A DNA stretch of 10,769 nt, from NCBI GenBank assembly GCA_003506995.1, contig DNXB01000448.1, positions 1 through 10,769 on the forward strand. Direction: 5' to 3'. Below are positions 6,016 through 10,769 of the stretch, piece after piece. The position numbers were made by a program, and so were the translations under genes. Under the pieces are notes generated by a model, which saw nothing but the letters and a program-made list of their open reading frames with translations, had not been told where the DNA came from and searched no databases. Positions within the stretch are counted from its first letter, which is position 1. Every line of letters starts with the position of its first letter. This DNA is from Verrucomicrobiales bacterium. Its GTDB lineage: Bacteria > Verrucomicrobiota > Verrucomicrobiia > Verrucomicrobiales > Verrucomicrobiaceae.

Positions 6016-7122
6016 ATGCGCTTTCCCGCGCTTTCCACCCTTCTTTTGCTTCTCATGTCGATAGCCAGCCCGTCGCATGCCGCCACTGTCGAGTCCATGA
6101 CTTGGGGGAAAACTGTCGCGGGTGAGGAAGTGAAGCTTTTCACGCTGCGCCATGCGAACGGCATGGAAGCAAAGATCACCAACTGGGGCGGCTACATCGT
6201 CTCGCTGAAGGTTGCGGACAAAAACGGCAAGTTTGATGACGTGGTGCTCGGGTTTGACTCGCTGGACGGCTACCTCGCCAAGAATCCCTTCTTCGGCTGC
6301 ATCACAGGCCGCTATGCCAACCGCATCGGCGGCGCAAAGTTCAAGATCGACGGTGTGGAGCACAAGGTGACGCCAAATTCCGGTAAAAATCACATCCACG
6401 GCGGCAAACTCGGCTTCAACAAAAAAGTGTGGGCCGCGAAGGAGATCGCCGATGGCGTGGAGCTCAGCTACACCAGCCCCGATGGTGAGGAAGGCTTTCC
6501 CGGCACGCTGAAATGCACCGTGACCTACACGCTCACGAAGGACAACGGCCTGCAAATCGACTACCAGGCCACCACGGACAAGCCAACCGTCCTGAACCTC
6601 ACCAACCACGCCTACTTCAACCTCGCCGGGGAAGGCAGTGGCGACATTCTCAGCCACATTCTGACGATTCCATCGGAGCAGATCACCGCCACGGATGACG
6701 AATTGATCACCACTGGCGAGATCGTGAGCATCAAAGGCACGCCGCTGGATTTCACCACGCCGCACACGATTGGCGAGCGCATCGGCGCGGACTTCAAACC
6801 GTTGATCCAAGGCATCGGTTACGATCACAACTACGTTCTCTCCTACAGCAAGGGCCAGAAGATCGCCGCCGTTGTAAAGGAGCCGGCCAGTGGCCGAGTG
6901 ATGACGGTCGTCACCACCGAGCCCGGCGTGCAGCTTTACACCGGAAATCACCTCAAAGAGGTGAACGGCAAGGGCGGTCATGTTTACAAAGCCCGCCACG
7001 GATTCTGCCTCGAAACCCAGCACTATCCCGACAGCCCGAACAAACCGGAATTTCCCAGCGTGATCCTGCGCCCGGGCGAGACCTTTCAAAGCACCACGAT
7101 TTACCAGTTTTCTGCCGAGTGA
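6016..7122 (+). CDS. galM: Aldose 1-epimerase (galactose mutarotase), secreted
   Basis: Interconverts alpha and beta anomers of galactose/glucose-type sugars. It has 368 residues from ATG 6016; the frame is open upstream but would include REP sequence, and this ATG is followed directly by a signal peptide (hydrophobic ALSTLLLLLMSIAS, likely cleavage after SHA at residue 22), so the mature enzyme of about 346 residues should act in the periplasm or outside. Family motifs: GFDSLDGYLAKNPFFGCITGR (from residue 79), NHIHGG (125-130), the catalytic histidine in NHAYFNL (H198), GYDHNY (268-273, D270), and the catalytic base in CLETQHYPDSPN (E333). All key residues are present. It overlaps the phosphatase gene by 4 nt and is divergent from the kinase. 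Extracellular mutarotases often serve polysaccharide use; a signalling link is inferred only from co-transcription. Confidence 0.95.
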   Translation: MRFPALSTLLLLLMSIASPSHAATVESMTWGKTVAGEEVKLFTLRHANGMEAKITNWGGYIVSLKVADKNGKFDDVVLGFDSLDGYLAKNPFFGCITGRYANRIGGAKFKIDGVEHKVTPNSGKNHIHGGKLGFNKKVWAAKEIADGVELSYTSPDGEEGFPGTLKCTVTYTLTKDNGLQIDYQATTDKPTVLNLTNHAYFNLAGEGSGDILSHILTIPSEQITATDDELITTGEIVSIKGTPLDFTTPHTIGERIGADFKPLIQGIGYDHNYVLSYSKGQKIAAVVKEPASGRVMTVVTTEPGVQLYTGNHLKEVNGKGGHVYKARHGFCLETQHYPDSPNKPEFPSVILRPGETFQSTTIYQFSAE

Positions 7123-7949
7123 GCGCCACCACCGTCCTGACCGATCGAGTCCCCCTGTTTGAAACCGAGCCGCCCGCCTTTGTGCAGGAGCAGGATTTCG
7201 CCGCACGCCAGTATCGCGGTCGTCGCGACAACCAGGAGGACTACTATGCCTTTGCCGACGCCGCCGAGCCGGAGGAGCGCAGCCTGGAACGCCTGCTCCT
7301 TGTCGTGGGCGACGGCCTCGGAGCACACGCTGGCGGCAGCGTGGCCAGCTACATCGGGGTGAACGCCTTTGTGCGCGCCTTCCACGAGCAGGACGGGCCG
7401 GTGGCCTGGAAGCTCAAGCACGCGGTCGAGACCGCGAACGAAACGCTCGGCTTCATCACCAGCCGCATGCCCAGCGTGGCCCCGCCCATGGGCACCACGA
7501 TGGTGGGCGCGCTCATCACTCCGAAGACCCTGCAATGGATCAGCGTGGGCGACTCGCCGCTGTTTTTATTCCGTGAGGGCGAATTAATCCGTCTCAACGC
7601 CGACCACAGCCTCTCCCCGCTCATCGACGCCCGTGCCGATCGCGGCGAGATCACCCACGAGGAGGCCGCGAACCACCCCGACCGCCACACGCTTCAGGCC
7701 GCGCTGCTGGGCATGCCCCTGATGATGATCGACGCCCCCGCCGAGCCCATGCCGCTGAAATCAGGCGACATCGTCATCTCCGCCAGCGACGGCATTTTCA
7801 CGCTGACTGACAAGGCCCTGGAAGAACTGCTCAGCTTCGGCAAGCACACCACGGCGGACAAGATCGCCGACGCCATCATCTTCGCCATCCGCCGCATCAA
7901 CAACGACCGGCAGGACAACACGACGGTCGGCGTGGTGAAGATCGCGTAG
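7119..7949 (+). CDS. PP2C-family Ser/Thr protein phosphatase
   Basis: Metal-dependent protein phosphatase, 276 residues, cytoplasmic (no signal peptide or membrane segment). The start is the GTG at 7119, which overlaps the TGA of the epimerase (GTGA); the next in-frame Met falls after the first catalytic motif, so it cannot be the start. Motifs in order: RGRRDNQEDYYAF (33-45, E40/D41), LVVGDGLGAHAGG (61-73, D65; DGLGAH in place of the usual DGMGGH), GTT (125-127), ISVGDSPLFLF (141-151), DHS (162-164), SASDGIF (221-227, D224), and DRQDNTTVGVV (263-273, D266). All metal ligands expected for a PP2C are present. Being coupled to a carbohydrate epimerase is unusual; the divergent Hanks-type kinase is a plausible substrate or antagonist, by analogy with PrkC/PrpC-type pairs. 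Confidence 0.93.
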   Translation: MSATTVLTDRVPLFETEPPAFVQEQDFAARQYRGRRDNQEDYYAFADAAEPEERSLERLLLVVGDGLGAHAGGSVASYIGVNAFVRAFHEQDGPVAWKLKHAVETANETLGFITSRMPSVAPPMGTTMVGALITPKTLQWISVGDSPLFLFREGELIRLNADHSLSPLIDARADRGEITHEEAANHPDRHTLQAALLGMPLMMIDAPAEPMPLKSGDIVISASDGIFTLTDKALEELLSFGKHTTADKIADAIIFAIRRINNDRQDNTTVGVVKIA

Positions 7950-7980
7950 GCAAAGCAGGCAGGGCGGGTTGTTTCACAGG

Positions 7981-8009
7981 TTGATTTCCAGCCCCCAGGC
8001 GGATAGCAT
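7981..8009 (+). promoter_or_regulatory. Possible sigma-70-like promoter for the DUF433/DUF5615 pair
   Basis: TTGATT (7981-7986), a 17-nt spacer and TAGCAT (8004-8009) each match the consensus hexamers at four of six positions. Transcription would begin at or near the ATG at 8016, implying an almost leaderless mRNA, which would fit the absence of a clear Shine-Dalgarno motif. Weak evidence. Confidence 0.25.
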
Positions 8010-8015
8010 CCGCGC

Positions 8016-8243
8016 ATGAACACCCTGCTCAGCCGCATCACGGTCAATCCCAGGCAATGCGGAGGCCGCCCTTGCATCCGCGGGATGCGCATCCGCGTGG
8101 CGGATGTGCTTGATCTGATTGGCAACGGGCTGAGCCATGCCGAGATTCTGGACGAGATGCCAGATCTTGAGGCTGATGACATCAAAGCGGCTGTCGCTTA
8201 TGCCCGTCAGCGCGTCGATCACCCTGTGCTGGCAGCGGCATGA
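8016..8243 (+). CDS. DUF433 family protein (antitoxin-like)
   Basis: 75-residue protein with the DUF433 signature: RITVNPRQCGGRPCIRGMRI (7-26), then VADVLDLIGNGLSHAEIL (28-45) and MPDLEADDIKAAVAYA (48-63). The family has a winged-helix-like fold and usually precedes a DUF5615 PIN-like protein; here the stop overlaps the next start by 4 nt (ATGA). By family knowledge it probably acts as the antitoxin and DNA-binding autoregulator of the pair. No clear Shine-Dalgarno motif precedes the ATG. Function is inferred from the pairing. Confidence 0.85.
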   Translation: MNTLLSRITVNPRQCGGRPCIRGMRIRVADVLDLIGNGLSHAEILDEMPDLEADDIKAAVAYARQRVDHPVLAAA

Positions 8244-8581
8244 ATCTCTGGCTTGATGCGCAGCTTTCACCAAGGCTGGCGCGTTGGATCGACCAGCAGT
8301 TTCCAGGAGTGACTGCGTCAGCGCTGCGAGATGTGGGTCTCCGCGATGCCGAAGATGCGGTCATTTTTGAGCAAGCCAGAAGCGCAGGCGTGATCGTCAT
8401 GACGAAGGACCGGGATTTCGTCGATTTGCAGCACCGACTGGGCAGCCCGCCTAAAATCATCTGGCTGACCTGTGGCAACACGTCCGAAGCCGCGTTGCAA
8501 GCGATCCTCTCCAAGCACTTGCAGACCGCGCTGGGCTTTCTGGCCGGAAGCGATGACCTCGTGGAAATCAGCGGGCCTTAG
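8240..8581 (+). CDS. DUF5615 PIN-like protein (putative ribonuclease toxin)
   Basis: 113-residue protein of the DUF5615 / Mut7-C-like branch of the PIN fold. It begins MNLWLDAQLSPRLARWI with the first acidic residue at D6; GLRDAEDAVIFEQARSAG (33-50) provides the middle acidic positions (D39, E44), and VIVMTKDRDF (51-60) the D57/D59 pair typical of the family. An IIWLTCGN strand (73-80) follows. The full set of acidic residues suggests an active metal-dependent RNase, but the target is unknown. The start overlaps the DUF433 stop (ATGA), which supports a toxin-antitoxin operon. Its TAG stop at 8579-8581 overlaps, on the opposite strand, the TAA of the convergent small membrane protein gene. Confidence 0.85.
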   Translation: MNLWLDAQLSPRLARWIDQQFPGVTASALRDVGLRDAEDAVIFEQARSAGVIVMTKDRDFVDLQHRLGSPPKIIWLTCGNTSEAALQAILSKHLQTALGFLAGSDDLVEISGP

Positions 8582-8865
8582 CGCATGATCGGTCCGTCAT
8601 CGGGGTTGCCCATGTCAGCCTCCAATGCCTTTCTCGAACCGAAGCGCAGCAGCCAGATGCCGCCGACAAGGGAAACAACGCAAGAGATGCCGTAGAACCG
8701 CAGCAGGCTTCCTTTGTCCTCAATTTCTGTGGATTGAACGGCCAAGTAACAAACCCAGCCGCAAGCCAGCGAGTAACCGACCAAAGCGATTCCCACGAGA
8801 ACAATCACACACCCGGCAGGTGTGGCTTTGGTTGGAACACCAATAAAATCAAAGTCCCAGTTCAT
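8578..8865 (-). CDS. Small two-helix membrane protein, hypothetical
   Basis: 95 residues from ATG 8865. Not recognised as a named family. Two hydrophobic segments are visible, about residues 16-43 (from TPAGCVIVLVGIALVGYSLA) and 54-76 (YGISCVVSLVGGIWLL), with polar ends, so a helical hairpin in the inner membrane is likely. The start lies 17 nt inside the end of the methionine synthase-like gene, in another frame, suggesting translational coupling in one operon; a weak GTGAAG precedes the ATG. Its stop overlaps the stop of the convergent DUF5615 gene. Coding status is supported by the compact overlap and the hydrophobic pattern, but remains less certain than for the neighbours. Confidence 0.6.
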   Translation of the reverse strand: MNWDFDFIGVPTKATPAGCVIVLVGIALVGYSLACGWVCYLAVQSTEIEDKGSLLRFYGISCVVSLVGGIWLLRFGSRKALEADMGNPDDGPIMR

Positions 8866-9886
8866 GCTTCACGAGGCTAACACCGGCGCACATGCTGGCG
8901 AGCTTCTTTTTCGCCGCCCAGCGTGCGGTCTGTGAGAGGCCGCAATCGGGCGCAAAGACGAGTTTGTCCGCTGGCGCATGCTTCAAACAGGCACGCACCA
9001 CGTCGGCGATCTGCTCGGGCGTTTCGATGTGGTAGCTCTTCACGTCAATGATGCCGACGGCGACGTCGTAGCGCTCGACCATCGGCTTGATGACCTCCAG
9101 CTCCGCGTATTCGCGATTTGCCATCTCGACGTGGACCTCGTCGGCATGCAGATCGAGGAAGGCGGGGAAGAGGGGCGCGTATTTGCGCCAGCCGACGGGA
9201 TGGCCTTTGAAATTGCCAAAGCAGAGGTGCGTGCAGATGCGGGCCTTGCCGTAACCGCTGGCGACGGTGCGGTTGAAGATGTCCACGAAGCGCTTCGTGT
9301 CCTCGCGGTAGCCGTAGCAGCTCATGCTGGGCTCATCGACGCAGATTTCCTCCGCACCCGCCGCGACGAGGTCGGCGATCTCCTTGCTCACGATGGGCAA
9401 AAGTGCCTCCGTGATGGCGTAACGGTCTTTGTACTGTGAGTTCGGCGAAAGCCGGCCGCTGAGCGTGTAGGGACCGGGCACGGAGACTTTGAGGCGTTTG
9501 CCGGTGTGGGCCGCGAGTCGCTTCAAACGCTGAAATTCCTCCACCGCGCCCAAACCGCGCGGCGCACGCAGCTCACCGGTGATCTCGTGTTTGCCACGCT
9601 GATCGTGCGCAGGCGGCCCGAAGCGTCGTGGACTGGCCGGTTCGAGCGCGATGCCTTCGATGAAGCCGTAAAACGACAGATTGAAGTCGAAACGCGTCTG
9701 CTCGCCATCCGTGATGACATCCAGCCCGGCGGCGATTTGATCCTGGATGGCCACCTGCGCCGCGTCGTCCTGCATTTCCGCGATGTCAGCCGATCCGAAG
9801 CTGCCGAGATGCTGCGCGGAGAATTCAAGCCAGCCGGGAAAAGGATAGCTACCAATGACGGAGGTGCGAAGCGGTTTGGATTTCAT
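8849..9886 (-). CDS. Short cobalamin-independent methionine synthase-like protein (MetE C-terminal domain type)
   Basis: 345 residues from ATG 9886 (MKSKPLRTSVIGSYPFP); the frame is open to 9967, but the extra N-terminus does not resemble the family, while VIGSYPFPGWL fits its usual start. It is a TIM-barrel methyltransferase of the MetE catalytic-domain family. Zinc/homocysteine-site residues can be picked out: H220 and C222 in ICTHLCFGN, E254 in EVHVEMANRE, and C315 in FAPDCGLSQTARW. Further family blocks are DVITDGEQTRFDF (56-68), VSVPGPYTLSG (134-144) and the acidic ICVDEPSMS (181-189). It lacks the large N-terminal half of canonical MetE (about 750 residues). It may be a methionine synthase of the 'core-MetE' kind with a different methyl donor, or a related thiol methyltransferase; the substrate cannot be told. 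The downstream membrane protein overlaps by 17 nt. Confidence 0.85.
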   Translation of the reverse strand: MKSKPLRTSVIGSYPFPGWLEFSAQHLGSFGSADIAEMQDDAAQVAIQDQIAAGLDVITDGEQTRFDFNLSFYGFIEGIALEPASPRRFGPPAHDQRGKHEITGELRAPRGLGAVEEFQRLKRLAAHTGKRLKVSVPGPYTLSGRLSPNSQYKDRYAITEALLPIVSKEIADLVAAGAEEICVDEPSMSCYGYREDTKRFVDIFNRTVASGYGKARICTHLCFGNFKGHPVGWRKYAPLFPAFLDLHADEVHVEMANREYAELEVIKPMVERYDVAVGIIDVKSYHIETPEQIADVVRACLKHAPADKLVFAPDCGLSQTARWAAKKKLASMCAGVSLVKHELGL

Positions 9887-9971
9887 GGTGAGTGTATGAA
9901 ACGCCAAGCTGGAGGCTTCTGCTACGAACGAGCCGCAAAGGACAACCGCCGCGGCGGGAAGGTGCAACGCA

Positions 9972-10271
9972 TCAGGATGTAAGCGCGGGAAATCGCCCGA
10001 ACAAACGTCTCAAAAAGACCAGAAGCGGCCAAATGAAAAGACCAAGCACCCCTTCGACGAGCATCAATTCTGGTAACGCACCCAGCCATTGCTCTCTCCG
10101 CCATTTACTCCACCCACCTGGTGGCACCGACTCCCAAGTCATTCCATTGCTGGAGATACCCTCTTTGGTAAGATCATAAGCGAACCAACACAAACCAAAC
10201 AAAAACGTCAGCAGCGCCAGGACGATAATGAGCTGTAGCAGCCAGGAAATAATCTGTAGCGTTTTGTACAT
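9972..10271 (-). CDS. Small membrane protein, hypothetical
   Basis: 99 residues from ATG 10271 (MYKTLQIISWLL). Not recognised. Two hydrophobic segments, about 8-31 (SWLLQLIIVLALLTFLFGLC) and 69-87 (LMLVEGVLGLFIWPLLVF), flank a Trp- and Gly-containing loop (SVPPGGWSKWRREQW, 48-62); a basic C-terminus (LRRLFGRF) suggests an in-out-in hairpin. The frame is open upstream to 10448, but that stretch is antisense-frame overlap with the SIS gene and has no family character. The start lies 7 nt after the SIS gene stop, so the two are probably co-transcribed. The base composition is visibly more AT-rich than in the neighbours, which may point to a separate origin. Moderate confidence that it is expressed. 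Confidence 0.55.
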   Translation of the reverse strand: MYKTLQIISWLLQLIIVLALLTFLFGLCWFAYDLTKEGISSNGMTWESVPPGGWSKWRREQWLGALPELMLVEGVLGLFIWPLLVFLRRLFGRFPALTS

Positions 10272-10278
10272 TGTTTGA

Positions 10279-10769
10279 TCAAGAACCCAAGCCTGCGTAG
10301 TAGCGTGAGATTCGCCGAGCATGCTCGTCATACGCGGCTTCAAACAGCTCGGTGGCTTTCGCGGCACCGACGACGGCTCCGGCGGTGAGAACCTTCGGTG
10401 GCTGACCGGCTTTGGTAAGACGATCAGCGACTTCGGCTTTGATAGCATTCACGAGCAAACAGCCGCCGACGGTGCTGCCGGGGGCGACGGGTGTTTCGAG
10501 GCCTTCGATCTTGATCATGGCGTCGCCAACAGGGGCACCGGTATCGAGGACGATGTCGGAGAAGTCCTGGAGCTTTTTGCCGTCGCGGTGGCGACTGGTG
10601 CTGGCCTCGCTGTGCGTGGTGCTGATGATGGCGGCAACTTTGACGCCGCGTTTTTGAAACTCCTCGGCCATTTCGACGGGGACGACATTGCAGCCGCCGC
10701 TGGAGATGACGAGGGCGCTGTCGCCGGGCATGAGATCGAAGTTGCGCAGGATGCGATTTGCCAAGCCGC
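10279..10769 (-). CDS. SIS-domain protein, UPF0309-like (5' end outside window)
   Basis: C-terminal 163 or so residues of a sugar isomerase (SIS) domain protein; the frame is open to the window edge, so the start lies upstream. SIS domains bind phosphosugars. Visible features: GDSALVISSGGCNVVPVEMA (the Ser-rich phosphate-binding loop of the SIS fold, in a strand-loop-helix), GVKVAAIIS, a TSRHRDGKKL segment typical of the UPF0309 type, and DIVLDTGAPVGDAMIKI followed by STVGGCLLVNAIKAEVADRL. It ends in EHARRISRYYAGLGS. By family it could isomerise or sense a phosphosugar, but the substrate is not evident. The stop is 7 nt before the small membrane protein gene. Confidence 0.8.
   Translation of the reverse strand, partial: GLANRILRNFDLMPGDSALVISSGGCNVVPVEMAEEFQKRGVKVAAIISTTHSEASTSRHRDGKKLQDFSDIVLDTGAPVGDAMIKIEGLETPVAPGSTVGGCLLVNAIKAEVADRLTKAGQPPKVLTAGAVVGAAKATELFEAAYDEHARRISRYYAGLGS

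Noticed and set aside
5836..7326. The kinase reading frame stays open for about 500 more codons upstream on the minus strand.
   Set aside because: It lies opposite the epimerase and phosphatase genes, which have full family motifs; the extra sequence has no domain character and would cross both REP copies. It is a by-product of high GC content.
7950..8015. A REP or terminator after the phosphatase gene, which ends in GCGTAG.
   Set aside because: The bases after GTAG do not form the 8-bp stem with a 3-nt loop, AAA does not precede it, and no other stable hairpin is visible.

Overview
The window is a GC-rich (roughly 60%), densely packed bacterial chromosome segment. The combination of an ECF-type sigma factor coupled to a membrane-bound Hanks-type Ser/Thr kinase, a long-form REP-associated transposase (RAYT), a secreted aldose epimerase, a DUF433/DUF5615 pair and scarce Shine-Dalgarno motifs suggests a Verrucomicrobiota (Prosthecobacter/Verrucomicrobium-like) or related PVC-group genome. 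This is an inference from gene content; no rRNA or taxonomic marker other than aspS is present.

Layout. Positions 1-1149 (+) hold the 3' two-thirds of aspS. From 1115 to 1916 lies a REP/RAYT locus: one RAYT gene (minus strand) and five copies of a 24-nt element built as GTAR + 1 nt + 8-bp stem with a 3-nt loop. Two more copies form an inverted pair at 5881-5939. Next, on the minus strand, a 1069-residue multidomain kinase gene (5835 to 2626) runs with an ATGA overlap into an ECF sigma factor gene (2629 to 1913). Divergent from the kinase, on the plus strand, are a secreted aldose 1-epimerase (6016-7122) and, through a GTGA overlap, a PP2C-type phosphatase (7119-7949). Then come a DUF433-DUF5615 toxin-antitoxin-like pair (8016-8581), a convergent minus-strand pair made of a short cobalamin-independent methionine synthase-like gene (9886 to 8849) and a small membrane protein (8865 to 8578), and finally another small membrane protein (10271 to 9972) downstream of a 5'-truncated SIS-domain gene (10769 to 10279).

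How the genes may work together. The kinase and sigma factor look translationally coupled, as in the ECF/Ser-Thr-kinase signalling modules known from Planctomycetes and Verrucomicrobia. The PP2C phosphatase across the divergent intergenic region is a plausible antagonist of the kinase. The kinase protein has a striking build: cytoplasmic kinase domain, a tract of about nine decapeptide repeats rich in Gly-Gly, a membrane region with an SdpI-like motif, a signal-peptidase-I-like segment that appears to have lost its general-base lysine, and an unrecognised C-terminal region.

The most interesting structure is the REP set. Seven copies share one exact 24-nt architecture, an AAA in front of the head, and paired (covarying) stem changes. 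The TAG of the head is used as the actual stop codon of three genes (aspS, the RAYT gene itself and the sigma factor), each of which ends in AAG-TAG.
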